A stretch of 64,000 nucleotides of DNA from JACMLD01 sp039919885 (GCA_039919885.1 JBDSEV010000005.1:1-64000); one strand, 5' to 3'. Shown: positions 47,380 to 56,855, numbered from the stretch's first letter. Notes: generated by a model from the sequence alone, not told the origin. A program made the numbers and translations.

Positions 47380-48744
47380 CTATTTAAAATACCTGGCAGC
47401 ATAGCCTAAAAACGTTGGCCAGTTAGGGCCCGTAGTATGGCCCCCGCTGTGCTGCCGGAACGCAATTTCCCCGTCCATAAGCGTAGTTTCCAGTGGTGGA
47501 AATTCAGTGCTGCCCAGGTCTTTTTTACCTAACAATCTGTATACCGGTCCCGCATACACGCCGCCCAAAAACATTCCTTTGGCATCTACCCACTGGCCTT
47601 CCACCCCTGGCGCACCCGAACTGATAAACACCGGCCGCGGCGCGCACAGCGCCACCAGTTCGTGGGCATCTACCGGTAAATCGTTAAAGGTTAAAGGCCC
47701 GGCGTATTTAATAAAATTACCCGCAAACCAATGGTATTCGCTGGCAGCGGCAAGGTTTTCAACCTGTTCACCAAATACACGGCGCAGTATTTTTGTTCCG
47801 CCGGCACCAGACGAGCCGATAAACCCGATGGCCACCCGCGGTTCAAAAGCCATCGTAACAATCGCCGCTTTACCATAACGGGAAAGCCCTTCTATAACTA
47901 TTTTTTTTGCGTCAATTAATTTATCCGTTTCAAAGTAATCGATTGCCCTGCTGGCGCCCCATGCCCATGCGCGCAACGCACCCCAATCGGCTGGCTTGCG
48001 CGACTGGCCCTTGTTCACCAGGCCAATAATACCCTGCGTCAATCCGGCACCGTTGTCAGCCTGGTAACTGGTCGGCACAAGCACGGCACAAGCCCAGCCC
48101 TTCTCCAGTACCTGCTCCTGCCAGCTTTTTTGTACCGGCGCGCCAGGCGGCGGCGCAGGAAAACGGAAACCAGGCGGAAAAATAAATCCGAATTCCATGA
48201 TCATGGGTACCGGCTTCGCTACCTGCGCGGGCATGGTGATGCTGAGCTGAATAGTTACCGTGATCTGCGGATAGGCGGAATTATCGACATGCCCCAACAG
48301 ATTTTTTATTTTTGCCGCTACCGTTCCAATCGTGGTATCTGTGGAGGTTATTACTTCCCATGTTATTTTTGGCGTAACAGCCGGCAACCTGCCATAAATT
48401 TCTTTATTAAAATCTTCTACAATTTCCGGCCGGCGTTTTTGCCACCACATCGATGCACTGGTAACTGGTTTCCCGTTTTTTAAAACCAACGGGTCCGGGA
48501 GTGTGTAGGTATTTATTTTGGCTTCGTCCGCATTAGCAGCGTTCGCCGCTTTTGTGTTGCCAGAAGGCCCGGGACGGGTAGCAGTAATATTCAATTGTTG
48601 CAGCATCTGCTGGTAGTCTTTTTTTGTAACACGGGTGATACTGTCGCGGCGAATGCTGTCCGCAGGAGAAAGTGGCCCAAACTGTGCATCGGTCTGCAAC
48701 AGGAGGCAAGTGGTAATTACAAACAATACTAGTTGTTTATTCAT
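47380..48744 (-). CDS. CE15-like glucuronoyl esterase / alpha-beta hydrolase
   Basis: The 454 residues start with a signal peptide ending DAQ. The region KIVIEGLSRYGKAA carries the nucleophile Ser288 in a GxSRxGK motif typical of CE15, and a C-terminal HSGGHTTGPNWPTF supplies the His. In classical CE15 enzymes the residue before Ser is Cys (GCSRxGK), which forms a disulfide; here it is Leu. The enzyme would cleave ester bonds between glucuronoxylan and lignin, or another carbohydrate ester. A polysaccharide deacetylase gene lies 13 nt upstream in transcription order. Confidence 0.8.
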   Translation of the reverse strand: MNKQLVLFVITTCLLLQTDAQFGPLSPADSIRRDSITRVTKKDYQQMLQQLNITATRPGPSGNTKAANAANADEAKINTYTLPDPLVLKNGKPVTSASMWWQKRRPEIVEDFNKEIYGRLPAVTPKITWEVITSTDTTIGTVAAKIKNLLGHVDNSAYPQITVTIQLSITMPAQVAKPVPMIMEFGFIFPPGFRFPAPPPGAPVQKSWQEQVLEKGWACAVLVPTSYQADNGAGLTQGIIGLVNKGQSRKPADWGALRAWAWGASRAIDYFETDKLIDAKKIVIEGLSRYGKAAIVTMAFEPRVAIGFIGSSGAGGTKILRRVFGEQVENLAAASEYHWFAGNFIKYAGPLTFNDLPVDAHELVALCAPRPVFISSGAPGVEGQWVDAKGMFLGGVYAGPVYRLLGKKDLGSTEFPPLETTLMDGEIAFRQHSGGHTTGPNWPTFLGYAARYFK

Positions 48745-48757
48745 GGCAATTGTTGGG

Positions 48758-49570
48758 TTAATGGGGTTGGTAGTTTTTTATATACGCAGCAACTTCCACC
48801 ATGGGTGCTACCCACAAGTCTTTCTCATTTTTCTGCAGGTATTGCAAAAAACGGCGGTGTTCGGGCACCAGTACATTCAAGGCATTGCCGCCTCCCACGC
48901 CATGAAATAAAATCACCAGCAACGATTTGGTATCAACGGCTTTCTTAACCCAGGCTATCATCTGTTCGGCGGTCTGGCCATCCACATAATAGCAATCCAC
49001 ATTGTACAAATCTACTTTGTCAATAGTATGCATTTCTGCACGCACCGCCCTCGCGGCCACGAAATCGCTTTTTAACTGGTTGATGAAAGAACTGTCGCCG
49101 ATTTTCATGTCGCCACAAGTGAATGCGAACGTTCTTTTTGTTTTTCCATCCAGCGCCTGTAAAAAGATATTGTTCATCCTGGTTTCATCCAGCATCCTTT
49201 TGAGGGTGTAATTTCTCATATCGTAGTCGGCCGGTACCCATTCCCTTCCGATCCCGCCCACGCAAGGGTGGTACAGTGTATGGTTGCCGAGTTCGTGCCC
49301 ATTGGCGGCAATTTTGCGCCAGTCGTTGAGCCGGTTGCGAACAGACGACGAAAATCCGGTGATATAGAAGCTGGCTTTCAAACCGAGGGAATCCAATAGC
49401 GGAATGGCATTGTCGAGGTGCTGGTCAACAGCATCATCATAAGTAAGCACCACCGCCGCTTTTTTATGGTTCCAGGGCGCACCGCTTTGCGCACCTGCGC
49501 CGGTTACTACGCACGAGACAATAATGGCAAGACAAAATAATTTTTTCAATGAATGATTTTTGTATCCCAA
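48758..49570 (-). CDS. Secreted polysaccharide deacetylase (NodB family, CE4)
   Basis: The 270 residues start with a signal peptide ending AGAQ. NodB motif 1 is LTYDDAVDQ (Asp45, Asp46), motif 2 is GHELGNHTLYH with the HxxxH pair His97/His101. These bind the metal and the catalytic base. It probably removes acetyl groups from a polysaccharide. It precedes the CE15-like esterase by 13 nt on the same strand, so the two are probably co-transcribed and may act on the same hemicellulose-type substrate (inference). Confidence 0.88.
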   Translation of the reverse strand: MGYKNHSLKKLFCLAIIVSCVVTGAGAQSGAPWNHKKAAVVLTYDDAVDQHLDNAIPLLDSLGLKASFYITGFSSSVRNRLNDWRKIAANGHELGNHTLYHPCVGGIGREWVPADYDMRNYTLKRMLDETRMNNIFLQALDGKTKRTFAFTCGDMKIGDSSFINQLKSDFVAARAVRAEMHTIDKVDLYNVDCYYVDGQTAEQMIAWVKKAVDTKSLLVILFHGVGGGNALNVLVPEHRRFLQYLQKNEKDLWVAPMVEVAAYIKNYQPH

Positions 49571-49855
49571 AAAGTTTGGGCAACCAATTTACAATTTTTT
49601 ATAAATCCTTCGAGGCTTTGGCCCTGGGGCGGCCTTGCGCCTGCCCGCAACGCCGGTGAATTTGCCTTTACCCCTGGAATTACGCAGCCGTTCGTCTACA
49701 CCGCATTTATTCACTCTACTGTTATACAAAGTCAACGGAAAATAGGTCAACCTTGGCATGGCCTGTTGCCTTGGTTCGACAAAAACCAGCGGCTGACGGT
49801 ACTAAATTAGAAAATTATTGGTATGTGAGGGCAGTGATACTAAAAGCCTTTGCTG

Positions 49856-51880
49856 TCAGACATCCGATGCCATTCTGATGGATTTCGGCGGCCAGATAAA
49901 ATCCCTGGGATGACGGCGAAAATACCGGCCAAGCAGGGAAAAAAACTCGGGGTAGTCTTTTAATTTTATGCCACGCGATTTTACCGCAACGTAAAACGCC
50001 AGCGAAAAACTAACCAGGAAATTGAGAAAGCCAATCATCAACACCCCGCCTACAATGGTTAACAGGTAAGGAAGTGCCACCCGGTGATCCAATCCGTAAT
50101 AACCAATGGCGGTATTACCCGCCGAAATGGTTATGTGGCGGATATCGAAAGGAATTCCAAGGAACTTGCCTAACGGAGCGGCACAACCGAGGAAAAATCC
50201 CAGGCAGATGCTGCCGGTGATGGCGCCCGCGCTTTTGTCAACAATACTCACGAGCCGGTTAAGCTTTTTTGTGCTCATGGTGTTTACAAAAACAGGATGC
50301 GTTTTTATTCTTTCGGAGATCCGGCCGTATACCACGTGGTTGTCTACATACCCTGCAATCAACCCACTCAGGAAAAGGAAAAATCCAGTAAAACAAGCAT
50401 ACAGCAACGCCAGGCTGTGCAAGGGGTGCTGATCCGCCAATAGTTTTGCTGCTGCGGCGCCTTCTGCAATCTTATAACCGGTGGCCGCTTTTATGCCCCA
50501 CGCAAGTAAATAAGTTAATGGAAAAACAATGATTAGATTCCCGGCAAAAGAGGCTATCTGGCTGCGACTCACCTTTGCCACCGTAATTACCAGGTGACGC
50601 AGATCTGGCCTCGATCCTTGTTTTTGTACATCGAGTGAACCCGCTACTGCTGATGCTGTATACGCCGGTTGTTTGGTAGCAAGTGTAGCATCGCTTGCAT
50701 CCATCAAAACAAAGCCCGTTGCGTAATTAGTTCCATAGGTGAGTCCCTGCCAGAAAATAGGCAAGTGTATAATGCTGAGTAAAGTTTTTGTAATCGTAAC
50801 AAAAGATACAATGAGGCCGCCGCCCATCGCACTCCTGAACAAACCGCTGAAATCTTTCCTGGTGGAGCTGATGTATTTCTCACCCTTCTTGCCTTTGTGT
50901 TCTGCTATCTGATAGGCCAGTAAACCGAGGTTGGTTGACAAGAATTCTTCCAAGCTGTTTTTCTTGTTTTCATTCCGGATTACGGTTATAAAATAATCCA
51001 CGAAGCGGTCGGTATTAAAAACATTATCGGCATTTAGCGCATCAATAATGATAAGCATGCGCACAATTTGTTCTTCGCGCCGCACCATCACAAACGTCTG
51101 GGCCAGGCTGGTGCCATATTGCAGGCGCTGATCCCGCACCCAGTGATTGCTCTGGCGGCAATTGTACAGGTTCTCCTGTATATTGGTGAGCAATAAACGC
51201 TTTTCATCGGCCAGCAGGCTGCTGCCTTTTTCAATATATAAATTCACCAGGCGGTTTTGTTCCAAAAATGGCTGAATGGCATCAGTAAAATCTTTGTACC
51301 GGCCGGCCACTTCTTTTTCCATGCTCAAATTAACCAGGCGGTAAGACAGGACTTGCATGGATTGCGTTAATTGCCGGGCCAGCGCTGCTTCGGTGAGATT
51401 TACATGTATGCCCAGCAGCTCAAAAAATCTTTTCCATAATTCCCGGTCTATTCCTGCAACCCACACGTAGTCGCTTTTCTTATAAAAAACATGGCTGATC
51501 ACATACAGGAAATCATTCGGCAGTTGCAGTGCCGGCAAAAATTTGTGTTTTATTTTACCAATCAGTTCTTGTACAAAACCACGGGAACTGATGATGCCGC
51601 TTTCAGTTAACGCCGTACTGAGGTTGTTATTGATGAACTGGCTTAGCAGCGATTTCCGCAGCGCAAAAAGCATGGATTTTTCCTGTTGCAACTGGAACAG
51701 CACACCTTTGAAACGCAATTCCGCTTCTTCAAAATTTTTATGACGGGAAGGCCTGATTTTTTTTACCAATTCCACGAGGTAATCCAGCCCGCGGTTAGTG
51801 CTGTTTAAAGAAAGCACAATAGCTTTGCCCTTTTCTTCCTCTTCGGAAACAGTTTTTTTCTTTTGCGGCAGTTTAAACAT
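49856..51880 (-). CDS. Gcr-type 'site-specific recombinase' family membrane protein
   Basis: The 674 residues match the PF10136 'SpecificRecomb' family, named from a gonococcal gcr gene. The N-terminal half is helical (EKSMLFALRKSLLSQFINNNL, RELWKRFFELLGIH), and the C-terminal half has several strongly hydrophobic helices (about 375-660, including FLFLSGLIAGYVDN). No serine- or tyrosine-recombinase signature is present, so recombinase activity is doubtful. Its function is unknown. It diverges from clpS. Confidence 0.75.
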   Translation of the reverse strand: MFKLPQKKKTVSEEEEKGKAIVLSLNSTNRGLDYLVELVKKIRPSRHKNFEEAELRFKGVLFQLQQEKSMLFALRKSLLSQFINNNLSTALTESGIISSRGFVQELIGKIKHKFLPALQLPNDFLYVISHVFYKKSDYVWVAGIDRELWKRFFELLGIHVNLTEAALARQLTQSMQVLSYRLVNLSMEKEVAGRYKDFTDAIQPFLEQNRLVNLYIEKGSSLLADEKRLLLTNIQENLYNCRQSNHWVRDQRLQYGTSLAQTFVMVRREEQIVRMLIIIDALNADNVFNTDRFVDYFITVIRNENKKNSLEEFLSTNLGLLAYQIAEHKGKKGEKYISSTRKDFSGLFRSAMGGGLIVSFVTITKTLLSIIHLPIFWQGLTYGTNYATGFVLMDASDATLATKQPAYTASAVAGSLDVQKQGSRPDLRHLVITVAKVSRSQIASFAGNLIIVFPLTYLLAWGIKAATGYKIAEGAAAAKLLADQHPLHSLALLYACFTGFFLFLSGLIAGYVDNHVVYGRISERIKTHPVFVNTMSTKKLNRLVSIVDKSAGAITGSICLGFFLGCAAPLGKFLGIPFDIRHITISAGNTAIGYYGLDHRVALPYLLTIVGGVLMIGFLNFLVSFSLAFYVAVKSRGIKLKDYPEFFSLLGRYFRRHPRDFIWPPKSIRMASDV

Positions 51881-51986
51881 CGGTAGCTTTCAGGGAAAAT
51901 GATGCCAGAAACCGGCTTCCCTTTGAATTAAGACAATCTCTTTGTTATAAATGTTGCAAACACTGGTATTATGTAATCATTATTTA

Positions 51987-51994
51987 TATTTTTG
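51987..51994 (+). promoter_or_regulatory. Candidate -7 promoter box for clpS
   Basis: TATTTTTG matches TAnnTTTG and lies 16 nt before the clpS ATG at 52010. A good TTTG partner at 19 nt is absent. Confidence 0.35.
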
Positions 51995-52009
51995 TATAAA
52001 TTACTATGT

Positions 52010-52312
52010 ATGGTATCGTATAAGGAACAGCCGGAAACACTTATTGAGGAGGATGTGCTGCTGGACACTTCGCTTGAAAAATCTTGCCAGCTGATTGTCT
52101 GGAACGATGAAGTAAATTCATTTGAATGGGTAATTGAAACCCTCGTGGATATTTGCGGCCAAAGCGCCGAGCAGGCCGAACAATGTGCGCTTATCATTCA
52201 TAGCCAGGGCAAATATGCGGTAAAGTATGGTAGTTATGATACATTGAAACCAATGTGCGACGCCATTACCGACCGGGGTATCAATGCCACCGTGGAAGTA
52301 ACCGCAGAATAA
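52010..52312 (+). CDS. clpS: ATP-dependent Clp protease adaptor ClpS
   Basis: ClpS delivers proteins with destabilising N-terminal residues (Leu, Phe, Tyr, Trp) to ClpAP-type proteases. The start at ATG 52010 gives 100 residues. The substrate-binding N-D pair appears in VWNDEVNSFEWVIETLVDICG and the C-terminal His-bearing segment is ALIIHSQGKYAVKYG. A TTG start upstream (51992) is in frame but unsupported. It is followed 206 nt later by aat, whose product creates the very substrates ClpS recognises. Confidence 0.9.
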   Translation: MVSYKEQPETLIEEDVLLDTSLEKSCQLIVWNDEVNSFEWVIETLVDICGQSAEQAEQCALIIHSQGKYAVKYGSYDTLKPMCDAITDRGINATVEVTAE

Positions 52313-52517
52313 GACTTTGTATGTCACTGGCGCCGCAGCATTTGCTTTTGGCCTCCACTGTGAAAATCAGCAGCACTGATATAAATTAGTTAGCAATACG
52401 CGCTCGTTTGTAAGTTGCTATCGGCTTATCTGCTGCACCAATTAAAATTTATTTTTTGCAGCAGCATCGAAAAAGCTACTCACCAACATTTAAAAGTGCA
52501 ACCCCTTTCTCCCTTTT

Positions 52518-53165
52518 ATGCCTTTATTCACCCTCGGTAAAGAATTAATTTTTCCACCTGTGCACCTTAGTGAACCGGATGGACTTCTGGCCATGGGTGG
52601 CGATCTTTCTACCGAACGTTTGTTGCTTGCATACCGCAGCGGCATTTTTCCGTGGTTTGATGGCGAGTACCCATTGTGGTGGTGCCCCGACCCGCGTTTT
52701 GTATTGTTTCCCGGAGCGTTGAAAGTTAGCAAGAGCATGAAGCAACTGCTGAAAAGGAATGCTTTCGAATTTACCGTGAACAAGGCTTTTACCGAAGTAA
52801 TCAGTAATTGCAAAACTGCCGCGCGGAAAGACCAGGATGGTACCTGGATTACAGATGCGGTAAAAACCGCGTACGTGCAGCTGCACCAATTGGGCCATGC
52901 CCACAGCGCAGAAGCCTGGCTAAACGGCGAACTGGTGGGCGGCTGTTACGGTATCAAAATGGGCCGTGTTTTTTTTGGCGAAAGCATGTTCAGCAAACTC
53001 CCCAATGCCAGCAAATTTGCATTCATCAGTTATGTACAGGTATTGCAACAGGAAAACATCCAGTTAATTGATTGCCAGGTATACACTCCCCACTTAGAAA
53101 GCCTGGGGGCGCAAATGATACCGCGGCAGCAGTTCATTTCACTCCTGGCCCGCTTAACCGGGTGA
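52518..53165 (+). CDS. aat: Leucyl/phenylalanyl-tRNA--protein transferase
   Basis: Aat adds Leu or Phe from tRNA to proteins starting with Lys or Arg, marking them for ClpS-dependent degradation. The 215 residues contain the family's sequence: FPPVHLSEPDGLLAMGGDLS, YRSGIFPWF, WWCPDPRFVLFP near residue 52 and GGCYGIKMGRVFFGESMFS near 138. It follows clpS, so both arms of the N-degron pathway are encoded together. Confidence 0.95.
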   Translation: MPLFTLGKELIFPPVHLSEPDGLLAMGGDLSTERLLLAYRSGIFPWFDGEYPLWWCPDPRFVLFPGALKVSKSMKQLLKRNAFEFTVNKAFTEVISNCKTAARKDQDGTWITDAVKTAYVQLHQLGHAHSAEAWLNGELVGGCYGIKMGRVFFGESMFSKLPNASKFAFISYVQVLQQENIQLIDCQVYTPHLESLGAQMIPRQQFISLLARLTG

Positions 53166-53305
53166 GCAGCCTGTATCACTTCCGCCCGTTCACTGTATCA
53201 GAAACGAACAATTTGCTATTGAAACAAGCAATTTAACTGACTGCTAAGCAACCCATTACCCCCTTGGCATGTTTTTTCCCATTGATAAGTCTTACCTGCA
53301 ATACC

Positions 53306-55684
53306 ATGATAAAAAATTACTTCAAAATCGCCTGGCGTAACCTCGTTCGTAACAAAACGTTTTCCGCTATTAACATAGCCGGTCTGGCATTGGGCATGGC
53401 CTGCAGCCTGCTGATTGTATTATGGGTACAGGACGAGCGAAACGTGGATGCTTTTCACAAGAACGGTAAACAATTGTACCAGGTATTTGAGCGGCAGTAT
53501 TATGATGGAAAGGTGGAAGCCAACTATTCAACGCAGGGACTGCTGGCAGACGAATTGAAGAAGGTTATTCCGGAAATTGAATTTGCCTGTGGCATGGAAG
53601 CTGCGGCCGCACCCGGAACGCTCAGCAATTTTGAAGCAGGTAATAAGATTAGTAAGATGAACGGCTCATTTGCAGGTGCCGATTTTTTCCGCATGTTCAG
53701 CTACCCGGTGTTGCTGGGCAGCCGCGAAACGGCCCTGACCAGTATTGAAGCAATTGCGATTTCGCGCAACATGGCGGTGCTTTTTTTTGGAAGCCCTGAA
53801 CAGGCAATCGGAAAAACCATCCGCTATGAAAACAAGGAAGAATTAATGGTGAAAGCCGTTTTTGAAAACCCGCCTGCCAGTTCATCTATGCAGTTTGATT
53901 TTATAAGAAGCTGGTCGGCTTACGTGCAACAAAACAAATGGGTACACAACTGGAGTAATACCAGCCCGGTTACGTACGTGCAGTTGCGTACCATGGCAGA
54001 ACCGCGTAAAGTTGCAGCCGGCATAAAAGATTTCATTTACCGATACCAGGAAAAAAATAAAACAATTGTTACGGAGCTCGACTTGCAGGCGTATCCCAGC
54101 AAATACCTGTACGGCAATTTAAAAGAAGGAAAAATAGCGGGCGGCCGAATTGAATACGTGAAATTGTTCTCACTGGTAGCCATTTTTATTTTGCTGATTG
54201 CGTGTATCAATTTTATGAACCTGGCCACAGCGCGGTCGGCCAAACGCGCCAAAGAAGTTGGGTTGCGCAAAGTGATTGGCGCCATGCGTTCATCGCTCAT
54301 GGTGCAGTTTATGGGCGAAGCCCTACTGCTAACTTTTTTCGCCATTGTTATCGCGGTGCTAACCGCATTTCTTTTGTTACCGGCATTTAACAGCCTTACA
54401 GGAAAGCAGTTGTCCATACCCGTTAGCCAGCCGCTGTTCTGGGTGGCACTGACCGGACTCCTGCTGTTTACCGGTTTTGTGGCAGGCAGCTATCCTGCGC
54501 TGTTTCTTTCTTCATTGAAACCGGTTCGGGTGCTTAAAGGCGGCCTCCAGTTTGGAAAGGGCGCTGTTTATTTCCGCAAGAGCCTGGTTGTTTTTCAGTT
54601 TGCGCTCTCCGTGGTGCTGATTGTTGGTATGATAGTGATTTACCGCCAGATGGATTATATACAGAAAAAAAACCTGGGGTACGACCGCGAAAACCTGGTG
54701 TACCTGCCGGTTGAAGGGGAACTCGTAACCAAATACAAATTGTTTAAAGAAGAAGCGGGTAAACTACCGGGTATCGGCAGCGTTTCAAAAATGAGAAATT
54801 CTCCTACGGATATTGAACACCATACCAACAGTATCGGCTGGCCAGGCAAAGACCCCAACCTGACAATACCTTTTGCCGATGGCGTGGTGGCGTATGATTT
54901 CGTGCAGACCATGAAACTACAATTGCAGGCTGGCCGGGATTTCAGCCCCAATTTCGGCACTGATTCCACTGCTTTTCTCATCAATGAAACGGCAGCCAAA
55001 ATAATGGGTTTTGCAAATCCGGTTGGCCAGCCGGCCGAATGGGGCAACCGCAAAGGAATGATCATCGGCGTACTGAAAGATTTTCATTTTAATTCGATGC
55101 ACCAGGCCATTGACCCACTAATTCTCCGGCTGGATGAAAACTGGGGATGGGGAACGATACTGGTACGCACCCAGCCCGGCCAAACCAAACAGGCAATTGG
55201 CAGCCTGGAAAATATTTGCAAGGCGCTCAACCCTGCCATTCCGTTTACGTACCGTTTCTCCGATGAAGAATATTCCAGGCTCTATAAAAATGAAGCGATG
55301 GTGAGCAAACTATCCAATTACTTTGCCTTCCTGGCTATTTTTATTTCGTGCCTCGGACTTTTTGGCCTGGCCACCTTTACTGCAGCCCAACGCACCAAAG
55401 AAATTGGTGTACGCAAAGTACTGGGCGCGTCGGTGCCCAATATTGTAGCCATGTTTTCGGGAGATTTCCTAAAACTCGTAGGTATTGCATTGCTGATAGC
55501 TATTCCTGTGGCATGGCACCTGATGAACCTGTGGTTAGAAAGCTTTGTATACAAAATCAGCATCGACTGGTGGATATTTGGGATCGCCGGACTAATAACC
55601 GCGGGCATCGCATTGCTGACCGTCAGTTACCAGAGCATCACTGCGGCAATAAGCAACCCGATAAAATCGCTCAGAACCGAATAG
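53306..55684 (+). CDS. MacB/FtsX-type ABC transporter permease
   Basis: The start at ATG 53306 (MIKNYFKIAWRNLVRNKTFSAINIAGLALGMACS) gives 792 residues. The frame to 53264 adds an unsupported leader. Family marks are the N-terminal IAWRNLVRNK helix, a periplasmic MacB-like domain, and two FtsX domains with LMNLATARSAKRAKEVGLRKVIGA and the C-terminal TKEIGVRKVLGASVPNIVAMFSGDFLKL. Such permeases move lipoproteins or peptides or act as mechanotransmission devices. No ATPase gene is adjacent. Confidence 0.88.
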   Translation: MIKNYFKIAWRNLVRNKTFSAINIAGLALGMACSLLIVLWVQDERNVDAFHKNGKQLYQVFERQYYDGKVEANYSTQGLLADELKKVIPEIEFACGMEAAAAPGTLSNFEAGNKISKMNGSFAGADFFRMFSYPVLLGSRETALTSIEAIAISRNMAVLFFGSPEQAIGKTIRYENKEELMVKAVFENPPASSSMQFDFIRSWSAYVQQNKWVHNWSNTSPVTYVQLRTMAEPRKVAAGIKDFIYRYQEKNKTIVTELDLQAYPSKYLYGNLKEGKIAGGRIEYVKLFSLVAIFILLIACINFMNLATARSAKRAKEVGLRKVIGAMRSSLMVQFMGEALLLTFFAIVIAVLTAFLLLPAFNSLTGKQLSIPVSQPLFWVALTGLLLFTGFVAGSYPALFLSSLKPVRVLKGGLQFGKGAVYFRKSLVVFQFALSVVLIVGMIVIYRQMDYIQKKNLGYDRENLVYLPVEGELVTKYKLFKEEAGKLPGIGSVSKMRNSPTDIEHHTNSIGWPGKDPNLTIPFADGVVAYDFVQTMKLQLQAGRDFSPNFGTDSTAFLINETAAKIMGFANPVGQPAEWGNRKGMIIGVLKDFHFNSMHQAIDPLILRLDENWGWGTILVRTQPGQTKQAIGSLENICKALNPAIPFTYRFSDEEYSRLYKNEAMVSKLSNYFAFLAIFISCLGLFGLATFTAAQRTKEIGVRKVLGASVPNIVAMFSGDFLKLVGIALLIAIPVAWHLMNLWLESFVYKISIDWWIFGIAGLITAGIALLTVSYQSITAAISNPIKSLRTE

Positions 55685-55989
55685 AATTCTACATGCTCTT
55701 CCTGCATTTAAACATTTGGCCTGATGCAAGCTGCGTCGGGTAAAAAGTATTGCGGGTAAATACGATGCATTCATTCCGCCCAACAATTATCCGGATGGCC
55801 ATGCCAATCGCTTTCAGAAAATAGTTATTGCGAATTGTTTGCATCTCATTGTATAGGTGATGGTTTGCCTGATTGCGCAGTAAAAACTACCTGAAAGTGG
55901 TATAGGGTTGTATTTATTTAGCAGATAGCTTTGAATATGCAGCCCTCCCGCTGCATAAAAATCCATTTTTCATCATTAAATCGTTGATT
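55685..55989. other. Gene-free region with a weak promoter candidate
   Basis: Holds a -7-like box TAGCTTTG (55926-55933) and a small hairpin ATGCAG...CTGCAT (55938-55957) before the gene at 55990. Nothing else was seen. Confidence 0.4.
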
Positions 55990-56238
55990 ATGCCAAATGT
56001 AAATTTTCAGGTTAAACTGGAAAACGTCGACCTGTCCGAAAAACAAATTTCCCAGATTCAAAAAGAAATCAATGGTGCCGTTGCCAACGTGCTTGCCCGC
56101 CAGGGTGCGGCAAAACAGGTATGGGGTAGTAAATTAAAACTCAATCCTGAGTGGTATGGTATCTGGCTGCGCCAGTTCAAAACGCCGGAAGCCCTAAAAT
56201 TAAACCTCAACTTTAAGCAGCAGAAAATTGGCTTATGA
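55990..56238 (+). CDS. Small protein of unknown function, coupled to a Cys-rich protein
   Basis: From ATG 55990 (MPNVNFQVKLENVDLSEKQI) the product has 82 residues. It is mostly helical and basic, with QISQIQKEINGAVANVL and LRQFKTPEALKLN segments, and has no signal peptide or membrane segment. Its stop codon overlaps the next start in an ATGA arrangement (56235-56238), which indicates translational coupling. No family was recognised. Confidence 0.6.
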   Translation: MPNVNFQVKLENVDLSEKQISQIQKEINGAVANVLARQGAAKQVWGSKLKLNPEWYGIWLRQFKTPEALKLNLNFKQQKIGL

Positions 56239-56651
56239 AAAAAGAACACAAAAGTTGTCCCAGTTCTACGTGTAAAGACGGGGCTATTCTTTTGGGTGTT
56301 GTTAATGAAAACAGTACAGTTGGGTATATCTCCACCCCCATTACAATTGATGAGGCGTTTGTAAAAGAAGCCAACCGGCAAGGAAATCCGGAACAAAATT
56401 TCAGGTTCAGCAATACCTGCGTGGAAGGCGGTTGCCAGCAATGGCAACAGGGCAAATGCGGGGTCATCAAAAATATAATGGGAATGAACGATGAGCTTGA
56501 GCTTGAACCTCAGTTGCCGGATTGTTCCATCCGGATATCCTGCCGGTGGTTTTACCAGGAAGGCCCAAAAGCATGCAGTTTTTGTCCTTATATTATTACC
56601 AACCTATTGGAGGAAGTAAAGGTGCAGGCGACAACAACGGTGAACGTATAA
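56235..56651 (+). CDS. Cysteine-rich protein of unknown function
   Basis: The 138-residue product has nine cysteines: Cys8 and Cys13 in the N-terminal CPSSTC; Cys62, Cys67 and Cys75 in TCVEGGCQQWQQGKC; Cys97, Cys103, Cys114 and Cys117 in CSIRISCRWFYQEGPKACSFC. Such spacing suggests Fe-S cluster or zinc binding (inference). There is no signal peptide. It overlaps the preceding gene by four bases. It could be a redox or metal-binding subunit; no family name can be given. Confidence 0.6.
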   Translation: MKKEHKSCPSSTCKDGAILLGVVNENSTVGYISTPITIDEAFVKEANRQGNPEQNFRFSNTCVEGGCQQWQQGKCGVIKNIMGMNDELELEPQLPDCSIRISCRWFYQEGPKACSFCPYIITNLLEEVKVQATTTVNV

Positions 56652-56655
56652 CTGT

Positions 56656-56851
56656 AAGTCAAAAGTCAAAAAGTTTCCATCCGGCGTTCAAGAAGAAAGT
56701 AAAAAGTCAAAAGTCAAAAGTCAAAAAAAATCCGTTCAGAAATTAAAAGTTCGTTTTTTTGAATGATGCTCTGCGCCGATTTTTGAATTTTTACTTTTTA
56801 CTTTTGAATTTAAATTCCGCGCCGATTTTTGACTTTTGACTTTTGATTTTG
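56656..56851. repeat. AAAAGTC heptamer repeats forming a long hairpin
   Basis: Units of AAAAGTC occur as an array at 56702-56722 with a shorter one at 56656-56674. Inverted copies (GACTTTT x2) lie at 56831-56844. AAAAGTCAAAAGTCAAAAA at 56709-56727 is perfectly complementary to 56826-56844, with 98 nt between. A direct repeat GCGCCGATTTTTGA occurs at 56773 and 56819. The array sits between convergent genes, so it may act as a terminator for both. Confidence 0.8.
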
Positions 56852-56855
56852 AAAT

